Shown here in pieces: positions 25,704 through 38,406 of a stretch of DNA of 64,000 nt (the stretch's first letter is position 1; each line of letters opens with the position of its first letter). The position numbers and the translations under genes were made by a program. The notes under the pieces were generated by a model, which was given only the letters and a program-made list of their open reading frames with translations, made no database searches and had not been told where the DNA came from. Origin of the DNA: Paramecium sonneborni (lineage: Eukaryota > Ciliophora > Oligohymenophorea > Peniculida > Parameciidae); NCBI GenBank assembly GCA_905182985.1, contig CAJJDN010000071.1, positions 1 through 64,000 of the forward strand, in the 5' to 3' direction.

Positions 25704-26818
25704 ATGCAACAATAACAACAATAATTATAATTAGCTCCAACCTATGAAAAATGTCCAAAACATCCAATCAACGACATCGTTTTATTTTGTTTACATGGTT
25801 AATGTCGAGAAGTAAGGATAGTTAAAATAATAAAGCCTTTGTGTAAAGAATGTTGTAAATTACATATTCAATGGCATAATCAATAAGGTACACCCGCAGA
25901 AATTGACACTGTTGATAGTGTAAGAGAAATGTTATTCAATGATGTTCACAATCTTAAAGTTAGATTTGAAGAGTAATATTTATATTAATATTTTAGAGAA
26001 CGAGAAATATTGCATCATTTTTCAGATGGAGAACATTCTTAACTCATCAAATCAATTCATATGAAAATAGAACAAGTTAAAAAAAATCTTCTTTTATTGA
26101 TAAATGATTATTGTAATAAATTGGAAAAAGAAATTTAAAAAAGAATTCATTAACATAAAGTATGTTTGAAAATTTAAAATTAGGCTGCACATCCTGGAGA
26201 GAAAAAAGAATTGCATCATAAATTGAATTCAGTTATTTCTTAATTGGATTAATAAGAGAAGGGATTATAATCGCAAAAATACATCAAAGCTTGTTTAGTT
26301 GTTATATCTGAAGAGAAGAATCATGATTTGGAAGGATTGTCTATTGATGTTGATAATGCATTAAAGCATTATTTAGAAAATATGTTTGATGTTTTTATAC
26401 ATGAAGATAAATTTCAAAAAATTAGTTAAAATTGTATTTTTATTTTAGATGATGCTTTGAATGAGTATGTTGAAATTCATTAAGCAAATTTAGGAGAAGA
26501 ACTAGAATATTATACATAATAAATACGAAATAATCAAAAGAGTTCAGGAATAGCATAATAATAATATTAATAATAATTCAAATAAATTAATAAGAAATAA
26601 GAGATCAATCCTCCAATATCTTAAACAATTCCTTAAAGCAAATTGAATTATTCATCAATTTATGATGCTCCTTATTACTAATAGAATATACGTAAAATAA
26701 TTAATTAATTATTTTAATAGATTCTTCACTTCAATAATCAAGACTTGGTCCAACTTCAAAGAATTATGAAACAAGATTATAATAAAATAATGAAAAATTG
26801 AAGTAATTTTATGGATGA
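25704..26818 (+). CDS. B-box-type zinc-finger protein with coiled coil
   Basis: Predicted 345 aa with introns of 24 nt (26160-26183), 24 nt (26425-26448) and 29 nt (26692-26720). After a Gln run (MQQQQQQ) comes a Cys/His cluster: CPKHP, FCLHGQC, CKECCKLHIQWH, consistent with a B-box-like zinc finger. A long charged helical region follows (FREREILHHFSDGEH... KIEQVKKNLLLLI). The C-terminus after the 29-nt intron reads SSLQQSRLGPTSKNYETRLQ and ends at TGA 26818; without that intron the frame would end at 26801, with a less natural tail. No RING domain is present, so ubiquitin ligase activity is not implied. Confidence 0.65.
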
Positions 26819-26854
26819 TATTTAAATTAAAAAATTATATTAATAACAGCAATC

Positions 26855-27599
26855 ATGAATAAAGGATAATCTCCAAGAAGAGATCACTCTCCCAATTTCT
26901 TTTATCATGTTACAAATGATAATTACATGTATAAGAGAAATGCAGATTCATAATAAACTGATCCTAATTGTATGACTAAATAAGCTAGAAATTATGTTCA
27001 TAATGCAAACATTAATAATTCTCCAAAACCTGCTGGATCACCTTCAAGAATGAATTTTAAAATGCAAAACAAATATTTCCATCAGTCTAATATTTTCGAT
27101 GGCTATTAATAAACTAAAGAGTATTAACCACCTGAATAGCCATTGAAAGAAAAATAAAGAGATAATAAATCACCTTCTATTTTAAATGGAGCATAAATAA
27201 ATAAAAATTATAATTGTACATAAGGTAAGTCATAACCAATAATAAATAAATCTAAATAAATTACTGTAGAGTTTTAAACAGATAACAACAATTTTGATGC
27301 TTTAGATTTAAAAAGATCTTTATTGAGATAGGGCATTTAGATTTCGGATATTTAAATGAAGAATCCCATCAATTCTGGTAGAACTAAAAATATAGGAAAT
27401 CTTACAGTAAGAGGAGACGAAGATAAATTATCTTCTTTACATTAAGAACTCGAAAAGGTGGGACTTAAAACTTATGATAAACCAAATAATTATTATGTAT
27501 TATAAATATCAATAATAAATCTAGAAATAATAAGCTGATCATAGTTGGCAGCTTCAAAAATAGAAATATGACAAAATTGAATATTTCAAGAATCGTTGA
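26855..27599 (+). CDS. Unknown polar Asn/Ser/Pro-rich protein
   Basis: Predicted 238 aa with one 28-nt intron (27497-27524). It starts MNKGQSPRRDHSPNFFYH and is rich in Asn, Ser, Pro and Gln. Several SP sites (SPRR, SPKPAGSPS, KSPS) could be proline-directed phosphorylation sites. A more structured C-terminus includes DEDKLSSLHQELEKVGLKTY and ends WQLQKQKYDKIEYFKNR. No domain recognised. It starts 36 bp after the B-box-like gene and stops 33 bp before the convergent TLDc gene, so spacing is extremely tight. Confidence 0.6.
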
Positions 27600-27632
27600 T
27601 TTCATAACAATTTAAATACAGTATCAATAAAG

Positions 27633-29104
27633 TCAATCTTTTTCAATCTCTTCTCTAACTTAATCTCTATGAGCAAATGTTTTCTCTAGAAACATAGCTT
27701 AATCAAATCCACTAAAGAATTATTTTTTATCTACTTTTCTCATCCTCTCTAATCTACCAATTTACATTCATATAATTACTCTTCCATTCTTTCTTATCGA
27801 TATTTATCCTATTAAATCAATGCTTATTTTCCTCCTAATCCCCAAACTTCTATAAATATAATTCCTATTTATCCTTCAATTTCTCCAGCAATATAGCCAG
27901 GTTAATAAGTGTCATCTTCTGATCCCACTTTTGATCTATTTTCAATCTCATCATCTATCCATAATCTAAATTAAGTATGCTCTGAATTCCCTCCAAAACC
28001 TAATCCCACTTTATATTTAGATCTATCAATATTTTTTGTATTTAAATAAGCATAATTTTATCCATTACCAGTTGTACCAAAAATCCTGAAACTTGGACTT
28101 ATCGAAAATAGATAACATCCAGAATCTCCTTAAAATTTCAACCCATCACTCCAAGCATTTGGATTATATGCACCAAATATTATTGGGATATTATCTTCTA
28201 AAAAAATAATTAATAAATACATTTCTTATCTACATATATAAGTATCAGAGTTGGACCTCCATATCCTAAAATATTCCATGCCAATCTGTTAAAACTTGTA
28301 CCACTGCTTTAATTATTATATAATTGAGTCATTTCTGTACAGAAATGATTTTAAGTACAAAGTACGGTATATATTTCATCATCAATAATTTTAGAACTTT
28401 ATTTAATTATTGGTTTCATTTATTTTGTTTACATTTAGTTGCATGACAATGTATTGACCCAATAAATCTCAATATAATCAGAAATCAAAGGCATTGTAGT
28501 ATTTATTTTATTGCATACATATCCTATTCTCTAAGAGAAATCTTAACTATCATCTATTAATAGAATTATTATAATTACCATATATTCTATTCATTAAATA
28601 CTTTGCTGCTTCTCCACTTTTTATCATGCTGAATAAAGTCTAAAGCACACTCAAACATACCTCATTAGGGATTTAATCATTTTCTGAATACCCCATCAAT
28701 TTGAACATCAATTCAACTGGACGCATCTTATTTAATAATTTAAAATTATAGTCAGGAGCTTTTGTTAAGATATCACATAAATCTAAAAACTGTTGTAAAG
28801 TTAAGGTATCAGTTTAAAATATAGATAGGACGAATTACTTAAATTACTTTGATAAATATTAATTATCAATTGGAATTTACGAAACATTGATTTTGTTTTC
28901 TCGTTAAAAATTGTTAAAAGTTGTTGTATAAGCAATATGATATTGATTTTGTATTTGATTAGGTTTTTTGGATTATTATTATGATTGTATTTGTTATTGT
29001 TATTTTTATTATTATTATTATTATTGGTATTGTTATTGTGATTGCTATTGTTGTTATTATTGTTATTGTTATTATTTTATTGGTTTGTCTTTTGAATTTC
29101 CCAT
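27633..29104 (-). CDS. TLDc-domain protein with predicted N-myristoylation and poly-Gln tract
   Basis: Predicted ~468 aa. It starts MGNSKDK, a good N-myristoylation signal, followed by a Gln tract of more than 25 residues encoded by mixed TAA, CAA and TAG codons (about 28985-29075). The second half is a TLDc domain: GTSFNRLAWNILGYGGPTLI, IPIIFGAYNPNAWSDG, CYLFSISPSFRIFGTTG, VGLGFGG and a final FIEVWGLGG. TLDc proteins protect against oxidative stress and/or bind the V-ATPase in other eukaryotes. Introns: 28554-28578 (25 nt), 28198-28220 (23 nt), and a C-terminal one that is either 17 nt (27749-27765) or 35 nt (27731-27765). The 17-nt choice keeps QRMRKVDKKQFFSGF in frame. Confidence 0.85.
28985..29085 (-). 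repeat. Trinucleotide microsatellite encoding poly-Gln
   Basis: On the + strand this is a run of TTA/TTG triplets with scattered CTA. Read on the minus strand inside the TLDc gene it is TAA/CAA/TAG, all Gln in this code. The interruptions by TCA, TAC and AAA codons show it is not a pure repeat. Confidence 0.8.
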
Positions 29105-29178
29105 TTTAAAATATAATAATAAATTGTATATTAATTTTAATGCAAAGACCCTTGGGTTCACCAATTGATAAAAGGTCA

Positions 29179-31559
29179 ATGATGTAAAGAAATAACATGT
29201 CTTTAAGGAATTTGGCGGAGAAATCAATCTTTGCCAAACAATAACTCAGTAAGTAAAGAAAATAAATGATTGTTTAGAAAAAGAAGCTAATCAATTAATT
29301 TATAATAATTAGATGAGCCATCTATTCATTATTCATAACCAATAGAAACAAAGCGTGTATCTTAGGCAAGTGTAGCATTGATTTAGCAGGATTCTAATGA
29401 ATGTTTTTAAAAAGTTCTTGGATCTAAAGAAGGATCAAAAGAAGGAAGTGGAGAAGAAGATGGTGGAAATATTGTTAGCGAAATAAAACCATCAAAGATT
29501 AGAAGATTATCTCGTTTGAAAGATATAGAATTACCATAACCACTTAAGTTTTAACTGATCATAATCTAATCAAGTAGATTAAAATAAACTTGGGATGCAG
29601 TAATTTTTATAGTATTAATGTATTATTATACGATTTATTAGATATGTTTGTATATTTACACCATATAAGATGGCATTTATAGAAGATGGTGATTTTCCTG
29701 GTTGGGACGGTTTCGATAATTCAATAGACTTTCTATTTATGGCAGATATGATATGCACATTTTTATGTTCTTATTATGATGAAGAGAATAATCTAGTAAA
29801 AGAACCAAAATTAATAGCAATCAATTATTTAAAAGGTTGGTTTACAGTAGATCTTATAGTATATTTTGAAATGTAATATGTAGTCTTGTTTTCCCTTCCA
29901 ATTCATATTTTAAGATTAAGATAAATCCAGCAACATTGCCAGATTATCAAAACTACCTAAAATATACAGAGTTATAAAGATGGTTAAAATATTTAGAATG
30001 GCTTAATTGAAAGATATTGAATACATAAAAGTGATTAACATAAATATAGGAAGTGAAAGATTTTTATATGCATTTGTTTTACTAGTATTTAGTTGTCATG
30101 TCACAGGATGTATTTGGTTTTTCATAGCATCATTATCTGAAGATCCTGATTGGGAATAGAATTTCATTTCTAGATATGATCAATATATTGTTTCATTATA
30201 TTGGTCAGTATAAACTATATTAACAGTCGGATATGGTGATGTTAAAGTTTATAAATGGCCATCATTTTTATTTGCAATCTTTTGGATGCTTGTTTCTGTA
30301 TATATATTTTCATTTGCAGTTGGTTCTTTAGCATCATTTTTAGATAGATTAGATCATGCAAATTCTATTTATGTACATAGACTTTCCACTTTAAAAAATA
30401 TTAAGAAAGAATTTCATATTTCTAATGCAATCTTTTAGAAAGTAAAAAAAGAATTGAAATCAGGTAAAAAAAATTTATTACTTAATTATAATACACTTTT
30501 AGAAGATTTGCCACCATAGTTAAGAGTTGAATTAGCATTTATTATGAATAAATAATTATAAGAAGAAATCAAATATTTCTAAGATAAAGCACCTACTTTT
30601 ATTGCTGCTATAGGACCTGTTTTAACTCCTCTTAAAGTAGGAGCTCATGAATATCTATTTATGACTGGAGATAATGCAGAAGAAATTTATTTTGTTAAAA
30701 GTGGAAAACTAGCCTTAGTTATTCCAGATAATGATAATTTTAAATTCCTAATGATCAAACCTGGATCTTATTTTGGTGAAATAGATATATTGTTTTATGG
30801 AGAAAAAAGAAAATATACTATTATGACTACAAAAAAATGTGAATTTTATGTTTTATCTAAAAAGCATTTTAAACTTATCTATTTAAATTAATTTAGAGAT
30901 GAAGGAGCTAAAATGATCAAAGAAGCTTAAAAAAGAAAACAGATGATTAAATCTGCTTATGAAGAAGCTGTTTAATTTATTGAAGTTCATGGTGAAAGAC
31001 ATTTTAGAAGAAATTAATAGATTTCTTCTTAAACCATTTAACTTAAACATATGAATTCAGTTTCAAGTTCTAAAAGTCCATAAGAAAGTAAATGTTATAA
31101 ATAATATAAGTTTCAGTATCAAATTAAAAATTTTAATTGGAAAAAATTATCTAGGAGGAGAATGAAGATGATGATTAAGAGAGAGAAACTGAAGCCTTAA
31201 TGTCACTAATGGATAGATAGTAATTTAGAAAAAAGATTTCTCAACTTGAAAAATAAATTTAATTAAAAGATCAAACTATTCAAACTATCTAATAAGAACT
31301 TGATGAGTTAATGACTGAAATATAATTAAAAAATTTAGATGCCTTACAAGAAAAAATTAAAGTACCTAAAACTTTTGAAGAACATTTATAATAAAGGCGC
31401 TTTCTGAAGGTTAATCAAAAAATTAAAGAAAAGTTAAAAAAAAGAAAAAGTAGGAAAGTTTCATTACGTTTCTCATTTAAGAAAACAACTTCCCTAAGTG
31501 GATCAGAAAAAGATTGTAATTCACTTTCTCCTTTAAAATTAGATTTAGAATAAGATTGA
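29179..31559 (+). CDS. Cyclic-nucleotide-gated/HCN-type potassium channel
   Basis: Predicted 761 aa with introns of 25 nt (29253-29277), 22 nt (29620-29641), 25 nt (29859-29883) and 23 nt (31088-31110). Transmembrane order follows the CNG/HCN family: S1 (WDAVIFIVLIYVCIFTPY), S2-S3 (FLFMADMICTFLCSYYDEEN, GWFTVDLISCFPFQFIF), S4 with spaced basic residues (ARLSKLPKIYRVIKMVKIFRM), S5, the pore with TILTVGYGD, and S6. GYGD predicts K+ selectivity. A C-linker and cyclic-nucleotide-binding domain follow (FVKSGKLALVI, KPGSYFGEIDIL). The phosphate-binding cassette after FGEIDIL lacks an obvious RxA, so direct cNMP binding is uncertain. A coiled, basic tail ends the protein. Three in-frame ATGs (29179, 29182, 29197) lie at the start; the first is used here. 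Confidence 0.9.
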
Positions 31560-31587
31560 AAATCATTTTATATATAACTAATTACTA

Positions 31588-34500
31588 TCATTCTATTTAT
31601 TAATTATCATATAACTCTTATTCATCTTCTAAATATTACCCCTCAAATTCTTAAGGTTTCTATACTTATTTTTTTTAAACTTCATCTTCTATAACTTAAA
31701 TTTAAACTTGAGGTTCTTGCTATTCAAAATTCTCTTAATCTAATTCAAACTAAACATATTGCTCAGCTTAAATTATCTCTTCAATAGGTTCCTGAAGATC
31801 GAATAAATCCAAAATATCATTTTACTAAAATACTTTTTAATTATTTTCTTTTTTCATATGATTCTCTTTTTAAATATTATTATTTTCTTAAATTTATATT
31901 AAAATATTATTATTTAGTTTTTCTTTATCGTTTTCTTAATCTGCTGCAGTTTCAACTTCTTATTATTAATCTAATTCTATTTAAGGTTCTTAAATCATTT
32001 ATATTATCTTAATTTCTGGTTCTTAAAGTTCAAGTAAATCTACATTTTGAATTTATTATTTAATTTAAGATTAATCCTTTTAATTTTATTCTATTTTTTT
32101 TTATAAATTTTTTTAATTTTTAATTATTTCTCCAATAGATTCTTTTAATTCTAAATCAGAACTTTCATCTTGTTTTTATGTATTCCCTAGTTCAAAAGCT
32201 TCTTCATTTTCTAACATATTTATTTGATCTTCTTTTTATTTATCTTATTCATCTACACTTTTAACATTAATTTCTTCTTAATATTCTTCAAATGTTTATG
32301 AATATTCTTCTTCCATATTATTTTCATCTTCAGGAGCCTATCCTAATTCATTATTACTAAGATTTTCATTCTCAAATGCATTTTGCTAATTTGATGGTTC
32401 TATTCTAGATAAATCAATCTGTTTTTATGAATTTTATTAAAGTTTCGATAATTCATTTTCATATTTCATTTTCTATTAAATTGCTTCAAATGCTTTATTT
32501 TTTAAATCATCAATTTCTTTTGTTAATTTTATTTCTATTAATTAAGATTCTAAATTCAATTATCTAAGATCTAAAATTTTTTATTTTAATTAAGATTCAT
32601 AATTTTTATTTTTTTATTCTAACTATTGTATTATTAACTTTTAATCTTCAATTTATTCTTTCTATTATTTTAATTACATATTAAGCTATTCATTATCCTT
32701 ATTTATAAATTAACTCTATGGCCCTTACTATTAAAGAAGATTTATTTATTCATCTTTTTCAAAAATAGTTGTCTCTAAATCTTAAATAATTTTTTGATTT
32801 TCACTTAATTCAATAGCCTACTCTTTTTAATTATTATATAAATCTTCTATCTATTTTTTAGAATCCTCTTATTATTCTTAAAATTCAAATGTAATTTATT
32901 TTATTTCTTCATCTTTTTCTAAAATTCTTTTTTATAAATCATCCACCATTAATTACAATTCTTCAAACTTTAATTTTAACTCTTCATTATTTTATTTATA
33001 ATGAAAAATTTGTTATTCCAATTTGTCTATTTCTTCAGCATCATCATTAATCTATTAATTAAGTTGGTTTTCTAAATCTAAATTTTACTGTTTTAACAAA
33101 TCGTTTTCATTAATTAATTCCTACTAATCAGCATCTTCTTCTTATATTTACAAATTCTATTCTAATTCTTAGATTATTTCTTATTATTCTTTAATTTTAG
33201 ATGCATAAGAATCATTAAGTTATTTGATATTTATTTTTTGTTATTCAATTTCTTTATTTAGTTATGAATTTTTCTGTTCTTAAATTTTATTTTATTATTA
33301 TAATTATTAGATTAATTCTACTTTCTCATTTATATTATTTTATTACTCCTAACATTTTATACTTAAATTCTATAATTGCTCATTAATATTTAAACTTTCT
33401 TATTTCTATTAATTAGTTTTCAAATTATTTAATAATTCTTCATTTTATTCTTTTAGATTATTTATTTCAATAAATTGCTAATTTGCTGCTTCTTCTAATT
33501 CTCCTATTCTTTCCTATAATTTGTTTCTCTATTAATAAAGTTTTGCATTTTCATTTTCTAATTAAGCAAAGTTTGATAATTTTTCAGCTTCTTTTTTTTA
33601 AATTTCTTTTTAATGGTGGTCAAAATTATTTTTAATAAATTATTTCTCTTTCTCTAAAGAATTAATTTTAATTAGATTCTCTTCATTTATTTTTGTTAAT
33701 GATTCAACCTCCAATTAAGATTTTTGAAGTTATTCCTAAATTTCTTTATTTTATGTTTATAAAATAGATACTTCATTTTGGAATTAATTATTTTTAATTT
33801 AATACTCTTTATTTTCAGCTTTTTATTATGTTATTAATTGGTCAAAATTTTTAGAATTTAAATTCTATTTTAACAGTAAATCTTATTAATAAAGTATTTC
33901 TGCATCCTTTTCTTTTATAATCAAATTTAATCTTTCTATTTACTAATTTAATTTTAAGCTTTTTTATTCTAATTCAATAATTTATTAATTTTAACTTGAA
34001 TATACTAAATTATTTTATTTTAATTAATCAATATCTATTTCTTATTGTTATATTTTCATATCCTTATTTTCGAGATCTTCTAATAATATTTCTTATTATT
34101 ATTATAATTCTTCATTATTCTTCTTCAAAATTATAAGTTCTTCAGCAAGTTTTTTTTATTAATTCTAAAGTTTTCCATTTTCTTCCTATATTTCACTTAA
34201 TAATCTTGCATGATATTTAATATCTTATTCAAGTTACGTTGTATTAGATTTATTCTAATTTTACATTTTAAATTAACTAATTTCTTCTTAAAATAACTTA
34301 ATTTATTATTTTTACTCCAGTATCTGCTGTTTCTATTATTAAATAATCATTTATAGATTTTCATTTTCTTTTTCTAAAGAAGGAATTTTAGAAAAATCTT
34401 TAGCTTATAATTTTAATTTGGCAACTTCATCCTCAAGTAAACTTATCTCTTCAACAAGTTAATTATTAAGATTTTCTAATTGTAATAATTTTTCTTAATC

Positions 34501-35488
34501 TTATAAATTAGTTTTATTTCTTGATTCCCCAATTTAAATTTGTAAACTGTGGATTTGTTTCTCTTTTGCTGATAATTGTAAATGTAGATTTTAAATTTCT
34601 TAACTTCTTTATTATTCTATCTAAGTTAATAAATAGAATTAATACATAATTATTTTTGTTTATTTATTCATTAAGTTTAGATAATTATTATTGCAAATGT
34701 AATTTTAATTCATCCTTATTTGTTTCTAATACTTAAATTTTTTCTTTTAATTTTTGGGTTTCAATTTCTCTTTCTTCTAATTTTTTTAGTAATTCCTAAA
34801 AAATAATTTCTGTTTACATTTAACTCATTATTTTTCTAAATGTTTATATTTTATAAATCGAGAGCTTTATAGAGGTTTTCTCTCTCATTTTCAAATCTAA
34901 TTTCAATAGATTCTATTTCTTTTTATTATTATTCAATAATTTCTTCATACTTCTTTCTCATAATACCTTGCTCTTATTAAGATTATCGAGATAATTAAGC
35001 TTGTCTAAATTAATATTCCTTGAGATTAGCAAAGTATTTTTCTTTCCATTATGATAATTCTTTATTCAAAACTGATATTTCTTCTTTATAATTTTCTTCA
35101 ATTATTTGAATCTCATTAATCTCTATAACAAATTATTTAATTTGAGATTATTAGTAAACAATCTCCTTTTCTCTTGCCTTTAGTTTTACATCTTATGAAT
35201 CAATTCTAAATTGTAATTCTTCAATTTTCTTTTTTAGATAACTAACATCATTGTCTTTTGTTATTATAAAACTTCCACTTGTTTTTGTCGAAATTTCATA
35301 AGACTTATTATTTACTTCGTAAGGTTATCTAATTATCATGAAATTAAATACTTAGAACTTCCTCGTTTTATTGAATCACACCTAGAACGAATTTCATTGA
35401 CTTTAGCTTTCGTTTCTCTTATCCCAGCCATGAGATCTTAACAATTATTTTTCAAATTGCTTTCAAATTATAACTTCTTTCTATCCAT
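31588..35488 (-). CDS. Giant coiled-coil protein
   Basis: Predicted 1,276 aa with introns of 23 nt (35329-35351), 22 nt (34796-34817) and 25 nt (34621-34645). After a ~90-residue N-terminus (MDRKKLQFESNLKNN) the protein is almost uninterrupted Glu/Gln/Lys/Leu/Asn heptad-like sequence, and it ends in an acidic Gln-rich tail. No motor, kinase or other globular domain was seen. Most Gln codons are TAA, so a standard-code search would shred this gene. Such proteins in ciliates are often basal-body, cortical or centrosomal scaffolds; that is inference only. The TGA lies 28 bp from the convergent channel gene stop. Confidence 0.8.
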
Positions 35489-36400
35489 TTAATTTTAATT
35501 AATAACTTGTATATCATCTCATTATAAGAGTAGAATTATAATTATTACATCATAAATTTGAATTTAAATTAGAACATCAAAAAAGTTTATTACTTTATTC
35601 ATTAATGATTAGTATAATGTTAAAAAGTGTTATTTACGGAACCAATGTTAAAATTACACTCTAATTTAACAATATAAGATAAAAAATAAAATAGTTATAA
35701 TATTCAATAGTTTTTTAAATAATAAACTGAAAAGATTCTCATTAAATGTTTCAAAGAATTGCTAAAGGATTTTATTTATTTATAATTGCTAAGTCTTAAT
35801 AATTGAATAGCTAAAAGATAAATTAAGCATTTAATTAAATGAATGTTTTTTAAATAGGAAATAATCTCTCAAACTAAATATTCAGCAATTTTTAGGATCT
35901 TTCTTATTATTATATTAAGTTTACTAAAATCATAATTTAATAGCAATTTAAGATAAAAATTTATTATCATTATTTATTGAAATGTAAATATTTATTTTAA
36001 ATAATCCGTCTTAGAATCCTAAAAATTCTTTTTAAATTATTAGATAATTGAAAAAATAAAAATGTTTAGAAGAAAGCCTTATCCTTAAATTTATCTAAAT
36101 AAAATAGTAAATCAAATTATTTTATGAATTGAATGAACCTTTTTAATTTAAAGAATCAAATAAAAAAACCTTATATAAAGATATTATAATAAGATATAGA
36201 AAAATATAATTATAAATTAAAATGACTAAGAGAAATTTAAATGTATTTTCTTTAATTACAGTTCACTTGACTTCCTAATATTAAAAAGCAAAAATAGTTG
36301 AGATTCAGAAAAACAACTTTTTAATAATAACAAGAGATTATCTATATTTAATGATTTAATACTATAAAAATTGATTAAATGTTATTAATAAGTATGCCAT
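35489..36400. other. AT-rich intergenic region
   Basis: 912 bp between the start of the coiled-coil gene and the stop of the phosphatase gene. It is very AT-rich with short reading frames of no recognisable content. No repeat or RNA gene noticed. Confidence 0.5.
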
Positions 36401-37221
36401 TCATTTTTGATTCTTTTATTTAATTTCAGGCATTGCAAAATGATTTTTGGTAACTAATTTATTATTTTTTGCATAGGTTACAATCTAAGGCCCTTGGTAA
36501 GTCTTCTATGGTTCAAATAATTTTTTAGAATTCAAAGTTGAATTAGCTCTTGTAGAATTTGAAGTTGTTATTTTTGGTTAAACTAATAAACTTGGTTATC
36601 TTTATTAAACAGCTTATTAGCCAACTATGTTTAAATCAGCTGTTTTTTTTTCTTAAGTCTTCATTATTTGCCAACCCTTTCCATCTTATGGATTTTCACT
36701 TATTTTAAGTTAATGTTATTCTTTTTTTACTATCTTTACTTCCTTTTCATAATTTCTTAATTATTTAATGAATCCATAATTAGGTTAAATAACACTTCTT
36801 CTCTTCTTTACAAAATTAAAAGCCTCAGAAAAGCCGAATCCTTTCGTTTTCATTAAATATGCTATCACTACAGAAGCAGATCTTGAAACGCCTGCAGCAC
36901 AATGCACTAAAACAGATCCTTTTTTCAAACCCTCAATTATTTAAGTGTTGGTGTCTTAAAATAATCTACCAATATTTGCTGTTTCTGAATCTAGGATATG
37001 ATAAACCTATTTTTGATTCTATATACTACCTTATGAGTTATTCCAGCCTCTCTATACGAAATGTCTAAACCAGTTGCAACTGTTAACACTGTTTTAATAC
37101 CTTTTGAATCAAGAAGAGTTCTATCTAATGCTGCAGTAAAATCACCAAGCCATAAAACATTTCCACTTTCTTCAATAATTTGATTCATCTATTAATAATT
37201 CGAATCAAACAATCTAAACAT
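36401..37221 (-). CDS. Dual-specificity protein phosphatase
   Basis: Predicted 265 aa after a 23-nt intron (37007-37029) that removes a premature frame end. The catalytic domain covers about residues 15-160. It includes NVLWLGDFTAALD, a helical ISYREAGITHKVYHILD segment, and the signature VLVHCAAGVSRSASVVIAYL, with nucleophile Cys and phosphate-binding Arg (HCxxGxxR). The block FSEAFNFVKKRRSVIQPNYGFIKQL is typical of DUSP folds. A Lys/Gln/Thr-rich tail of ~100 residues has no known domain. It should dephosphorylate Tyr and/or Ser/Thr in signalling proteins; the substrate is unknown. Confidence 0.92.
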
Positions 37222-38406
37222 TTTTCGAATTATTTATTTTATTATTATTATAATTAATGACATTTCTTATAATTATGTAATCAAAAGAATATAAAACTTA
37301 ATGATTTCTTATATATATTATCTCCAATCAAATTTTATAATCATAGTTTACTATATTTTATTTATTAAATATTGAAATCAATTTCACTCTCTTATTAAAT
37401 AACTATTATTATGATATAATTTATTAATTTTATTTGATTAAGCATATTGGTTAACAATTTCATTTTTGGGCAAAATTACTATATGCAAAGTAGATAAATA
37501 TTATACTTTATGTTTACTTATTCCTTTTCAAATGTTTTTTTAAAAATTATTCTAAGCCCATTTTTATTAAATTGAAATAAATTGTTTGTATGAACTGAGT
37601 TTTTTTGAATTAAATCTTTATTTATAATTATAAATAATTAAAGAATTAAAAGATTTTTAAAAAGATATTGTCATATATTTATTGTAGAACATAAATTAAA
37701 AGAGAATAGATTAGTTTTCAAAACAAAATCTTAAAATAGTATTTTATTTATTTTTATTATGGAAAATTTAAAAAGTTATGGCATTTTTTCAAAAATTATT
37801 TATCAAACTTTTATTTAATAATATTATAATTCTTGGAACATTTAGAACTAAATTATTTTTTTATTTTAGGTTTTTTTATTATTGTAATTTTAATTGATGA
37901 AAAAAATTAAAGCTAATGATTTCTATTTCATTGATTTATTTCAAAGTCTACAATTTAGTTTCAAACTTTTTAAAATTTCTGATATAGTGATAGATTCTTT
38001 ATTAATGATTAATTTTCATCAAGTTTAACTCTAAAAAGTCTTAGGTTTTTGTAAGATTTATGTATTAACATTTAAACTCAAGAAATTCTTATGAATCTAT
38101 AAATTAAGATCAAAGACAATGAAATTTTTAATTAAATTATATTTATTTATGGGGCTTCAATAATTTACTTAAAAAGATTTAAACTATGTAATAATATTTA
38201 TATTATATAATTATTTATATATATTTAGAAGTAAATAATATTCATTATTATTTAGACCAATATTTTATTTATTGAAGTTATAGTATATCTTTAAAGCTAT
38301 AGTTTAGTTGATTTTAATAGATATTTTAAATGATATATTATTGAATACATAAAGTATAATTATTAATCTAATTGAGAATATAATAAAATAATAAATCATT
38401 TCTTTA
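37222..38406. other. AT-rich intergenic region
   Basis: 1,185 bp of very AT-rich sequence, the promoter side of both flanking genes. A 111-codon frame at 37759-38092 (+) is open only because TGA is rare here, and it has no recognisable content. Nothing else supported. Confidence 0.5.

Noticed and set aside
28968..29168. Forward frame extremely rich in Tyr and Cys
   Set aside because: It is the complement of the poly-Gln microsatellite of the TLDc gene; the minus-strand reading has a start, motif and domain.
37759..38092. 111-codon open frame in the spacer
   Set aside because: With only TGA as stop and very low GC, open runs of this length are expected by chance; no recognisable content.
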